64,000 nt of DNA. Source: Limnoglobus roseus (GTDB lineage: Bacteria; Planctomycetota; Planctomycetia; Gemmatales; Gemmataceae). The position numbers and the translations under genes are program-made. Shown in pieces: positions 17,293 to 24,777 of this stretch (the stretch's first letter is position 1; every line of letters begins with the position of its first letter). The DNA lies in the NCBI RefSeq assembly GCF_008254045.1, contig NZ_CP042425.1, positions 6,014,001-6,078,000 of the forward strand, read 5' to 3'. The notes beneath the pieces were generated by a model. It ran no database searches and was not told the DNA's origin. It saw only the letters and a list, made by a program, of their open reading frames with translations.

Positions 17293-19440
17293 TTAGAAGA
17301 AGAAAATGACCTTCTCGTAGAACCACTCCCACACGCCGTGGAACAGCGAGTAGCCGAGGGCGTGTTCGCCGCACCGGATGCGGATGTGTACTTCTTGGCC
17401 CGAGGCGAAGAGCGTCCGCGGCACCCGGCGGTTCTCCGGGATTTGGGCCACGTCGATCTTCACGAAGCCGATGGAAATGGGTTCCGACTCGTTGTGGTCG
17501 TCGCGGTTCGGGATCACGTCGCGGGCGAGTTCGTCCTCGTACAAGCGGCCGTAATACTTCGTGTCCGATTCGCTCGTCACCAGCAGGTCCACGTCGAGGT
17601 ACTTCTTGCCCTTGTCGTCGACCTGGTGCATGCCCTTGTCGGCGAAGGCCTTCAAAATGTGGCCGAGGTTGCGTTGGGGCACCTTCACCTGAATGTGCCA
17701 TTCCCCCTCGGTGTAGCCGAGCTTTTGAATTGCCTCATTCTGCTTGAGGACGCGGTTCATCAATTCGTTGGAGTTGTCGGAGTTCAGCACCGTCAACTTG
17801 GCGTCGGCCTTCACCTTGCTGGGGTCGAGCCGTGGGGCCTTGACGTACATCAGGCCGGGCCGGGCGAGGTCGAGATTGCTGTCCTGAATCATCTGCTGGC
17901 GGAGGAGTTCGTTGCTCTTGATGTTGGCTTCGTCTTCCGCGAGGCGTTGGTTGTGCGTCGCTAAATCGGACGCCGAGAAGTTCGTCGTGGCCTCGGACTT
18001 CATCTTGTTGACGCGGGCGCGGCGAACCTCGATCTCACTGGAGACCTTGAACAACTTCTCGCCGATTTCCTCACTGAACATCTCGGCGACGATGGCGTCC
18101 GGGTTGATCTTGTCGCCCGGCTTGAAGAGCAACTTGCGGAGCTTGCCGGCCTCCCGCGGGTAGAGCGGGTGCAACTCCGTCGGCTGAAGTTCGCCCTTCG
18201 CGTCCATCTTCAACTGGTACGGCACGAGGACCATCGCGACGGTGAGCGCGATCAGGGCGGCCACGATGGACGCGGTGATGAGCCGAGCCTTCCCGCCGAG
18301 ACCGTCTTGAACCTTCTTGACCGGCCACCACAGCGTCTTTAGCGGGATCGACTTGAGTTCAGCCGCGTTGTACAAAGCCGACGCCGCGTGCTTCGCGACG
18401 ATGTCGAGCTTCTGAATCATCGGCTCGATGTTTTCCGGCGGGTTGAAGCTCTCCAGCAACAGGACCGAGCGGGCCGGCTTCTTGTCGTCCTTTTCCCGCT
18501 CGTCGCGGATCGGCTGGATGACCAGCAACTTCGGCTGGCTTTCCGCCAGGTAGTCGTCGAGGGCGTGCAGCACGGCCGGCGGCAGGCTCTCGTCCTTTTC
18601 GCCCTTGAAAACGAGCTTGTCGCCCCAGGTCAGGACACTGTCGAAGAGTTGCCGCATCCGGCGAACGTGGGTCGCCGCCTTCTCGACCACGTCGGCCCCG
18701 GAGACGGCTTCCACGGTCGACTTTTTGCCGTGCCGGATGCCCACGCAGAGGCGGTCGCACTCGATGAGCCGTCGGCCTTCGTTGGCGACGTGGTACGCGC
18801 ACTCGGTCGGGTTTAGCGTGCTGTGGATGAGCCGGGCGAACGCCTCGACCTGCGTGTAAACCTTGTCCAACCCGGCTGCCTGCCGGGTGTTGCTGAACGT
18901 GTGGTACTGGCTCGCGTAGCCGGCCATCTGAACCGAGTAGTTCAGGAAGGTCGGGTACATCCGCGGGTCGTGCGTGGAGTCCTGGAAGATTTCCAGGAGG
19001 CCCATCGCCGATTTGTCCGGCTGCACGATCGGTGCGAAGAGCGTGAAGAAATCGGTGAGGTTGCGGGCCGGAACCTGGCCCGGTTCGGCGAGGCCGCTGA
19101 CCTGGCCCTGCGGCTCGATCATCACGGACCGCGGCGGCTGGGCCTGGAAGACCTGCCGCAAAATCTCGTTATGGCACTGCCGGCCGCCGCGCTTGGCGTC
19201 CAGGCCGACCTTGTCGAGATTGAGTTGGCAGGCGACCTGCAAGAAGCCTTGCGGCGTCCGAAGCCAGACCGCCCCCGCTGGTGCCCCGATCGCGGTAATC
19301 GCGACGTTCAGGAACTTCTCGTAGAAGTCCGTTGGGGCGAGCGTTGACCCGGCGAGCTTGGAGGCTTGGGTGAAGGCATCGTCAATTTGTTGACTGAACC
19401 GGTTTTTGTCCGGCTGTTGACCAGGAGGATTCGTGCTCAC
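17293..19440 (-). CDS. GAF-domain HlyD-type membrane-fusion protein
   Basis: A 715-residue inner-membrane protein. The N-terminal half is cytoplasmic, with two GAF-like sensor domains (about 45-195 and 210-385; for example APAGAVWLRTPQGFLQVACQ and CDRLCVGIRHGKKSTVEAVSG). One membrane segment follows (ASIVAALIALTVAMVLVPYQ, about 397-417), then a HlyD adaptor: GELQPTELHPLYPREAGKLR, KPGDKINPDAIVAEM, a helical hairpin, and a C-terminal barrel ending with HIRIRCGEHALGYSLFHGVWE. Start is GTG at 19440, chosen because it gives the only full frame; the ribosome site is weak. First gene of the minus-strand operon, with a candidate promoter at 19668-19697 and a leader of about 220 bases. Confidence 0.83.
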   Translation of the reverse strand: MSTNPPGQQPDKNRFSQQIDDAFTQASKLAGSTLAPTDFYEKFLNVAITAIGAPAGAVWLRTPQGFLQVACQLNLDKVGLDAKRGGRQCHNEILRQVFQAQPPRSVMIEPQGQVSGLAEPGQVPARNLTDFFTLFAPIVQPDKSAMGLLEIFQDSTHDPRMYPTFLNYSVQMAGYASQYHTFSNTRQAAGLDKVYTQVEAFARLIHSTLNPTECAYHVANEGRRLIECDRLCVGIRHGKKSTVEAVSGADVVEKAATHVRRMRQLFDSVLTWGDKLVFKGEKDESLPPAVLHALDDYLAESQPKLLVIQPIRDEREKDDKKPARSVLLLESFNPPENIEPMIQKLDIVAKHAASALYNAAELKSIPLKTLWWPVKKVQDGLGGKARLITASIVAALIALTVAMVLVPYQLKMDAKGELQPTELHPLYPREAGKLRKLLFKPGDKINPDAIVAEMFSEEIGEKLFKVSSEIEVRRARVNKMKSEATTNFSASDLATHNQRLAEDEANIKSNELLRQQMIQDSNLDLARPGLMYVKAPRLDPSKVKADAKLTVLNSDNSNELMNRVLKQNEAIQKLGYTEGEWHIQVKVPQRNLGHILKAFADKGMHQVDDKGKKYLDVDLLVTSESDTKYYGRLYEDELARDVIPNRDDHNESEPISIGFVKIDVAQIPENRRVPRTLFASGQEVHIRIRCGEHALGYSLFHGVWEWFYEKVIFFF

Positions 19441-19667
19441 GGCTGCTCTCGGGTGAGGCGGTAAAATCGGAATTCACGGCAAATTCCGAGTTATCGTACC
19501 CTTACGGCGACGTTATCACAAGCGTACTTAACCCCGCCGCGGCTAAACATGGACTGCGCTGGCCCCTCTGGCATGAGTCAAAAGACACATTTGCCAGCGG
19601 GCGATTCCATTCGACGTGGTGTTATCACCACAGTCTCTCTACCTTATCGGACGAATTGGTTCAGAAC
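19441..19667 (-). other. leader of the adaptor operon with two inverted repeats, no gene seen
   Basis: Non-coding stretch between the predicted promoter and the GAF-HlyD start. It holds TCGGAATT-7-AATTCCGA (19467-19474 and 19482-19489), 26 bp before the start codon, and a perfect hairpin GTGGTG-TTAT-CACCAC (19616-19631), about 30 bases after the predicted transcription start. Either could be an operator or an RNA structure. Only very short reading frames (27 codons or fewer on the minus strand) without ribosome sites were found; no RiPP-like precursor could be supported. Confidence 0.4.
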
Positions 19668-19697
19668 ATTATACTCATCAATTGTTCGACGTGACGA
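19668..19697 (-). promoter_or_regulatory. candidate promoter of the adaptor operon
   Basis: On the minus strand: TCGTCA (19697-19692), an 18-bp spacer and a perfect TATAAT (19673-19668). Predicted start near 19661, giving a leader of about 220 bases before the GTG at 19440. Confidence 0.45.
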
Positions 19698-19763
19698 GAG
19701 CAGTCTGAGATTTCGTCGAATCGAGATTTGAACGAGCGGATAGGGGTAAAATAAGGGGATTGT

Positions 19764-19790
19764 GCGGGTGAGACAGGACGTTTCACCCGC
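19764..19790 (-). terminator. hairpin downstream of the 120-aa hypothetical gene
   Basis: GCGGGTGA (19764-19771) pairs with TCACCCGC (19783-19790) across an 11-base loop. On the minus strand it follows the stop of 19805-20167 by 14 bases and is trailed by an A+T-rich stretch with TTATTTT, so it may end that transcript. The stem is short. Confidence 0.4.
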
Positions 19791-19804
19791 TGGGTGAATC
19801 GCTA

Positions 19805-20167
19805 TTACTCGACCGTGTGTTCATTTTCCCACGTCAGAATGTGCTGCATCAAATCGGGCGGATCGACTTCGTTGTTCGGCAGCGGCCACGCGAATCGCTC
19901 CGAGGCTGCGAGTTGCGTGGCACCGTTGCGGTCGGAGATGTCGAAATCGCACCAAAGCTTCACGAACCGCCCAATCGCGCGGCCGCGACGACGGAGGCGG
20001 TTGATCAACTCGTTGGCGTCGTCATCATTCCGGGCGGCCTCGGCGAGCAGTTCGGCCCAATCGACGACCCACTCGACGAGCATCCGCGCTTCTTCATCCC
20101 CCAACCCGCGCGTCAGGGCTTCATCCCGGACGATCTCACGGATGTGCCGGTCGCAGTCCACTGCCAT
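19805..20167 (-). CDS. hypothetical protein, 120 aa
   Basis: Not recognised. A small soluble, acidic and helical protein: VDCDRHIREIVRDEALTRGL, MLVEWVVDWAELLAEAARND, then INRLRRRGRAIGRFVKLWC and a loop WPLPNNEVDPPDLMQHILTW. The frame continues upstream to 20320, but that extension is Arg/Gly/Thr-rich low-complexity text typical of non-coding G+C-rich DNA, so the ATG at 20167 is taken as the start. No signal peptide or membrane segment. It is divergent from the acyltransferase/ligase gene and stands alone, with a possible hairpin terminator at 19764-19790. Confidence 0.6.
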   Translation of the reverse strand: MAVDCDRHIREIVRDEALTRGLGDEEARMLVEWVVDWAELLAEAARNDDDANELINRLRRRGRAIGRFVKLWCDFDISDRNGATQLAASERFAWPLPNNEVDPPDLMQHILTWENEHTVE

Positions 20168-20294
20168 CGTTCGCCCCCATCGCGCTGACCGACGAGGTTG
20201 GTGAGCGACCCGTCCCCCAACGGGCCGCCCGACCAACTTCCCACCCCCACCGGTGTTTCGCGTCGTTGTGCGGCGGGGTATAACGGCGCACCCC

Positions 20295-20323
20295 TTGCTT
20301 CGCAAGCGTGAATTCTTCATAAT
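20295..20323 (+). promoter_or_regulatory. promoter of the acyltransferase/acyl-ACP synthetase gene
   Basis: TTGCTT (20295-20300), 17-bp spacer, CATAAT (20318-20323), in a locally A+T-rich stretch. Predicted start near 20330, leaving a leader of about 55 bases before the ATG at 20386. Confidence 0.5.
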
Positions 20324-20385
20324 TTGCTCGCGCCCGACGCCTCATCTCCCGTGACGCTCGCGCCCGCCCTCGATGGTTGCCAAGA

Positions 20386-22695
20386 ATGCCAATCCTTGCC
20401 GTCGTCGCCCTGATTTTAATGGCACCCGTCGCCGCGCTCGTCGCGTTCCTCGCCGTGGCGTGGATGTTTCCCTCATTGCTCCGCACCCTGTGGTGGGTGC
20501 TCCTGCACACGCGCTACCGCTTCCGCGTTCACCACCAGGAGTCCATCCCGAAGACCGGCCCGGCGCTTCTGGTTTGCAACCACACGTGCTACATCGACTG
20601 GATGATCTTTTGGGTGAGTTCGCCGCGTCCCGTGCGGTACGTCATGTGGGCGGGGTATCAGAAGAACCCGGTCCTGCGATTCTTTCTGTCGTGGGTCCGA
20701 CATCGACTCGTGTTGCTCGACAATCGTTCCACGCGGCCGCACGCCATCGCCGATTCGCTGAAAGCCGTCGCGGCCGCCCTCGACGCCGGGGAAGTCGTGC
20801 TCGTCTACCCGGAAGGCCGGCTGTCGCGCAACGGCCAGATGCTGCCGTTCGGCCGCGGAATCGAACTCGTGTTGCGAATGGCGAAGGGGGACGTGCCGGT
20901 CATTCCGGCGGCGACGACCGGCACGTGGGGCAGCTTCTTTAGCCACAAGGACGGCCCGATTCTGCGGAAATGGCCGCGATGGGGCCGACCAAAGGTGTCG
21001 GTCTGGTTCGGCCCGCCACTCTTGAACAAGCCGACCGCGACCGCAGTCCGGGCGGCCGTGACGGAAGCGCGGGCCGATCTGGCGATTCACGACAGCCGAG
21101 CGCTGCCCACCGTTTTCCATCAGTTCGTGCGGACGGCGACCCGCCGGCGGAACGTCTTCCGCCCCGGCTTTGTCGATTCCGCGACCGGCGTCGAACGCCG
21201 GCTGACGTTCGGCCAAGCCCTCGTCGCGACGTGGTGCCTGTCGAGTTGGCTACGAAGGAAACTACCGCCGGGGAACCAGCCCGTCGGCGTGTGGCTGCCG
21301 ACCGGCCTCGGCTCGGCGCTCGTGAACCTCGCGCTCGGCTACCTCGGCCGGCCGACGGTGAACTTGAACTACACCGCCGGTCGGGACTCCGTCGAATCGG
21401 CCGTGCGCCAGGCCGAGTTGAAGGTCGTCATCACGGCGAAGCGGTTCATCGACAAGGTGCCGGTCGACCTGCCCGCCGGCGTGGAGTCGATCCTCCTCGA
21501 AGACGCCCTCGCCGCCATCGGCAAGCCGGCGAAGCTGCTTCGCTTCCTCGCGATTCTGACATTACCATCTTGGATCGTCGCCCGACTGATCGGCTTACCG
21601 CGAACGGCCACCGACGCGGCGCAGACGATCATCTTTAGCAGCGGCAGCACCGGCGAGCCGAAGGGCGTCGTGCTGTCGCAGCGGAACATTGCCGGGAACG
21701 TGCAGGGGTTCATCGACGGCGCGCCGATCACGGACGCCGACGTGATGCTGGCGACGCTGCCGTTCTTCCACAGCTTCGGCTACACCGTCTGCCTGTGGGC
21801 CGCGGTGTGCATCGGCGCGCGGAGCGTCTACTACCCCGACCCGCGGGCGGCAAAAGAGGTCGGCGAACTCTGCCGCAAGCACGCGGGGACGCTGATGATG
21901 GCCACGGCCACGTTCCTCCGCTTCTACCTGCGCCGCTGCGATGTCGAAGACTTCCGCACGATGAAACTGCTCATTTGCGGGGCCGAGAAGCTGCCGGTGA
22001 AATTGGCCCAGGAGTTCCAAGCGAAGTTCGGCGTGCTGCCGCTCGAGGGCTACGGGTGCACCGAGGTTTCCCCGGTGGTCAGCACCAATGTACCCGATGT
22101 GCATGTGAGCGGCGTCCAGCAGACAGGCAACACGCTCGGCACGGTCGGACAACCGCTTCCCGGCGTGGCGGCGAAGGCGTTCCACCCCGACACGCTCATA
22201 GCCTTGCCCGTTGGCGAGGAGGGCAACATCGGCATCAAGGGGCCGAACGTCATGCTTGGCTACTGGAAGCAACCCGATCGCACGGCCCAGGTGATCCACA
22301 ACGGCTGGTACCTGACCGGCGACGTGGGCCGCGTAGAACCGACCGGCTTCATCCGCATCACCGGCCGCATTAGCCGCTTCGCGAAGATCGCCGGCGAAAT
22401 GGTCCCGCTCGAACGGCTCGAACACGAGATGCAGGAACTCTTCGGCACCGGCGAGCGACTCGTGGCGGTGAGCGCCGTCGCCGACGAGAAGCGCGGCGAA
22501 CGGCTCGTGGTACTTTATCTGCCGGAAGCCGCGTCGAGGCTGGACGCCGTTCTCGACGGGCTGGCAAGGCAAGGACTGCCGAACCTGTGGGTTCCCGACC
22601 GGCGGCACTGTTACGAGATCGCGGCCTTCCCGGCGCTCGGCAGCGGCAAGCTCGACCTGAAGGCGGTCGGCGAGTTGGCGAAGTCGTTCGCGTGA
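20386..22695 (+). CDS. bifunctional lysophospholipid acyltransferase / acyl-ACP (acyl-CoA) synthetase, Aas-like
   Basis: A 769-residue fusion. An N-terminal membrane segment (AVVALILMAPVAALVAFL) is followed by a PlsC-type acyltransferase with NHTCYID (His66 to Asp71, HX4D) and YPEGRLS. From about residue 250 an AMP-forming synthetase follows, with the ATP loop FSSGSTGEPKG (about 417-427), GYGCTEVSPVVS, YLTGDVGRV, and GRISRFAKIAGEMV, with the catalytic Lys near GSGKLDLKAV. E. coli Aas (719 residues) has the same order and re-acylates lysophosphatidylethanolamine with activated fatty acid, so membrane phospholipid repair is the likely role. No LplT-like flippase is adjacent. An ATG at 20386 is preferred to the upstream TTG at 20377. 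The stop is 7 bp from that of the convergent methyltransferase. Confidence 0.88.
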   Translation: MPILAVVALILMAPVAALVAFLAVAWMFPSLLRTLWWVLLHTRYRFRVHHQESIPKTGPALLVCNHTCYIDWMIFWVSSPRPVRYVMWAGYQKNPVLRFFLSWVRHRLVLLDNRSTRPHAIADSLKAVAAALDAGEVVLVYPEGRLSRNGQMLPFGRGIELVLRMAKGDVPVIPAATTGTWGSFFSHKDGPILRKWPRWGRPKVSVWFGPPLLNKPTATAVRAAVTEARADLAIHDSRALPTVFHQFVRTATRRRNVFRPGFVDSATGVERRLTFGQALVATWCLSSWLRRKLPPGNQPVGVWLPTGLGSALVNLALGYLGRPTVNLNYTAGRDSVESAVRQAELKVVITAKRFIDKVPVDLPAGVESILLEDALAAIGKPAKLLRFLAILTLPSWIVARLIGLPRTATDAAQTIIFSSGSTGEPKGVVLSQRNIAGNVQGFIDGAPITDADVMLATLPFFHSFGYTVCLWAAVCIGARSVYYPDPRAAKEVGELCRKHAGTLMMATATFLRFYLRRCDVEDFRTMKLLICGAEKLPVKLAQEFQAKFGVLPLEGYGCTEVSPVVSTNVPDVHVSGVQQTGNTLGTVGQPLPGVAAKAFHPDTLIALPVGEEGNIGIKGPNVMLGYWKQPDRTAQVIHNGWYLTGDVGRVEPTGFIRITGRISRFAKIAGEMVPLERLEHEMQELFGTGERLVAVSAVADEKRGERLVVLYLPEAASRLDAVLDGLARQGLPNLWVPDRRHCYEIAAFPALGSGKLDLKAVGELAKSFA

Positions 22696-22702
22696 ATACG
22701 AC

Positions 22703-23860
22703 CTACGCCAGGTGCCAGTCGCCGGCGGCCCGTTGAGCTTCAACGTGCGGGCGGTAGTGGTCGCGCGACTCGGTCACGCGCCGCGACGTCAGGCAGCTCT
22801 CGGCCGACACTTCCGGGAGGATGTCCGGGGCGATGTCGTTTCGCACGAAGAAGGCGTTCAGTTGGTTCCGGTTGCAGCCGACGAGCCGATACCCCTTCTC
22901 GCGGGCCAGCTTGACGTACGCCCCGAGCGAGCAACCCACGTAGGCGGGCTTCGTCTCCGCAAAATTCGGGTACCAGTAGCCGGGGATGTTCTTGACCGTG
23001 TACGGCTCATCGGCCTTCCACCACGGCTGGTACTCCACCACGACGACGCGGGGGGAGATGCTCGTGATGTTCTTCCAAATCCAGTAGTCGATGCCGTCGA
23101 GGTCGATCGTGAGCAGGTCGATCTCGCCCTTGAACCCGTTGACGGTGATGGCCCAGTCGATGGTGTCGGGTTCGATCCACGTGTGAATGATCTTCGGCGG
23201 GCTGATTTGCGTGTCTGACCGGGAGGTGTAAAACTGCGTCGACACCCGGCAATTGTCCGCGCTGCCGTCGATTAGCATCCCGTCCCACCCGTGGTTGACG
23301 ATCAGGTTCGCGGCGTTGCACTCGAACCCGACGCCGGCACACGCCTCCACCGCCCGGCGGTTGGTCGTGCCGATGAGCGAGAAGATGTAGAGGAGGATGC
23401 CGTCCTCGTCGAACTGCGAGAAGGTGCGAAAGCCGACCTCGTCGAACCGCGGCAGCGGGGCCTTCGTGCGGAGCAGTTCCTTGTACTTTTCGGCCAGCAA
23501 GATTTGGGTGCCCTTGTCCACCCGCGCCCCGATCGACAGCGTTTCGGCGGCCATCATGACCGGGTCCCGGGTCGCCGACCAGTTGGCGTGTTGGACGGCT
23601 TTCACGATCGCGTCGAAGGGCACGGCCGAGGCGAGGCCGGCGTGGAACTCGGGACTGGTGACGAAGCCCGCGAACACGGTTCGCGCGTGGGCCGCGAAGA
23701 CCTCGTGGAACTCGGCACTCGCAGTGAACTCCGCGAAAATGCCGCGGACCGACCGGGCGAATTCCTCGCTATTGAGTACCGGGCGTACCGCTTGAACGAT
23801 CATCTCTTTGGCGCGCCCACGTAGGCCCACACGTTCGGAGGTTGGCGAGTGATCGACCAT
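22703..23860 (-). CDS. FkbM-like SAM-dependent methyltransferase with N-terminal repeats
   Basis: A 385-residue soluble protein. Residues about 145-340 look like the Rossmann domain of FkbM-type methyltransferases often found in surface-glycan loci: QFDEDGILLYIFSLIG, EACAGVGFECNAANLI (SAM loop region), GMLIDGSADNC and EIDLLTIDLDGIDYWIWKNI, then RVVVVEYQPWW. The first 85 residues hold three spaced copies of an S-x-EF motif (SEEF 31-34, SAEF 48-51, SPEF 69-72) with F(A)-x-F between them, apparently a short helical repeat. GAGGA lies eight bases before the ATG at 23860. No glycosyltransferases are nearby, so the substrate is unknown. A nearly abutting convergent neighbour lies at 22695. Confidence 0.72.
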   Translation of the reverse strand: MVDHSPTSERVGLRGRAKEMIVQAVRPVLNSEEFARSVRGIFAEFTASAEFHEVFAAHARTVFAGFVTSPEFHAGLASAVPFDAIVKAVQHANWSATRDPVMMAAETLSIGARVDKGTQILLAEKYKELLRTKAPLPRFDEVGFRTFSQFDEDGILLYIFSLIGTTNRRAVEACAGVGFECNAANLIVNHGWDGMLIDGSADNCRVSTQFYTSRSDTQISPPKIIHTWIEPDTIDWAITVNGFKGEIDLLTIDLDGIDYWIWKNITSISPRVVVVEYQPWWKADEPYTVKNIPGYWYPNFAETKPAYVGCSLGAYVKLAREKGYRLVGCNRNQLNAFFVRNDIAPDILPEVSAESCLTSRRVTESRDHYRPHVEAQRAAGDWHLA

Positions 23861-23939
23861 TGGCGGTTCCTCGACGGGTCGTGCCGGATATCTCAGGGAA
23901 TAAGCGTGACAGTCGTATCGACCGGGCGGGCTGGGTGAC

Positions 23940-23969
23940 TTGCATCAATTCGAACGCCCGGTCGATAAA
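23940..23969 (+). promoter_or_regulatory. trmJ promoter, leaderless arrangement
   Basis: TTGCAT (23940-23945), 18-bp spacer, GATAAA (23964-23969). The ATG at 23978 starts 8 bases after the -10 box, so transcription should begin at or beside the start codon; no ribosome site can be placed. Confidence 0.5.
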
Positions 23970-23977
23970 TTACTGCC

Positions 23978-24745
23978 ATGCTCACCAACTGCCGCGTCGT
24001 CCTTGTCCGCACGCACTACGCCGGGAACATCGGGTCAGCCGCCCGCGCGATGAAGAACTTTGGCCTGACCGATCTCGTGCTGGTCGATCCGATCGCGAAC
24101 GTGACCGACCACCAAGCCCGCATGTTGGCCACAAACGGCGGGGATATCCTTGATGTGGCTCGCGTCGTACCGGACTTCTACGCGGCCGTGGCCGACTGCG
24201 GATACGTCCTCGGATCGTCCGGTGAGACGGCCGGCACACTCCGCCGCACGCTAGTCGGCACGCCGCGGGAACTGTTGCCGAAGTTCGTGCAAACACTCGC
24301 GTCCACCCGCTGTGCTCTTGTCTTCGGCCCCGAACCCCACGGACTGGCGAACGAGGAACTCGCCCGCTGTCACGCCCTGCTGGTCCTCCCCACGGCCGCA
24401 GAGTTCACGTCGCTGAACCTGGCCCTCGCAGTGGGCATCACCCTGTACGAGTTGCACCAGTTTTATCGGGAGGGAACGACCACGCCCCCGGAGGCCGCGA
24501 CTCGCCCGCCGGCGGCTTACGCCGACTTTGATCGGGCGATGGCTCACCTCCATGACGCGCTGACGGACGTGCGGTTCCTGTTCGGGCAGAACGGCGAAGC
24601 CCTCATGCACGCCTTCCGGCACATGGTCGGGCGGGCGCTCCCGACGCAGCAGGAGGTGAAACTGCTCCACGGCCTCGCCCGGCAGATGGAGTACGCGGCC
24701 GACCAAATGAAAAAAGCTGAAACTCAGATGAGAGGACCGAAGTAA
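23978..24745 (+). CDS. trmJ: tRNA (cytidine/uridine-2'-O)-methyltransferase, TrmJ/SpoU family
   Basis: SPOUT-class RNA methyltransferase of 255 residues. The three knot motifs are present: GNIGSAARAM (16-25), LVFGPEPHGLANEEL (114-128) and SLNLALAVGITLYEL (145-159). This order, and a helical C-terminal extension of about 80 residues, match TrmJ, which methylates the 2'-OH of position 32 in some tRNAs; related LasT-like proteins cannot be excluded. Mapped start ATG gives MLTNCRVVLV, close to the family N-terminus. Apparently leaderless. A secreted protein gene follows after 32 bp, so this may be the first gene of a run to 29233. Confidence 0.85.
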   Translation: MLTNCRVVLVRTHYAGNIGSAARAMKNFGLTDLVLVDPIANVTDHQARMLATNGGDILDVARVVPDFYAAVADCGYVLGSSGETAGTLRRTLVGTPRELLPKFVQTLASTRCALVFGPEPHGLANEELARCHALLVLPTAAEFTSLNLALAVGITLYELHQFYREGTTTPPEAATRPPAAYADFDRAMAHLHDALTDVRFLFGQNGEALMHAFRHMVGRALPTQQEVKLLHGLARQMEYAADQMKKAETQMRGPK

Positions 24746-24777
24746 CTTCTGGCAACAACCCGCCGAGGTCTCTCCCC

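Noticed and set aside
19549..19731. A 60-codon plus-strand frame as a possible precursor peptide for the adaptor/protease system
   Set aside because: No ribosome site, no leader-like motif, opposite strand to the operon, and it crosses the predicted promoter. The 27-codon or shorter minus-strand frames in the leader are equally unsupported.
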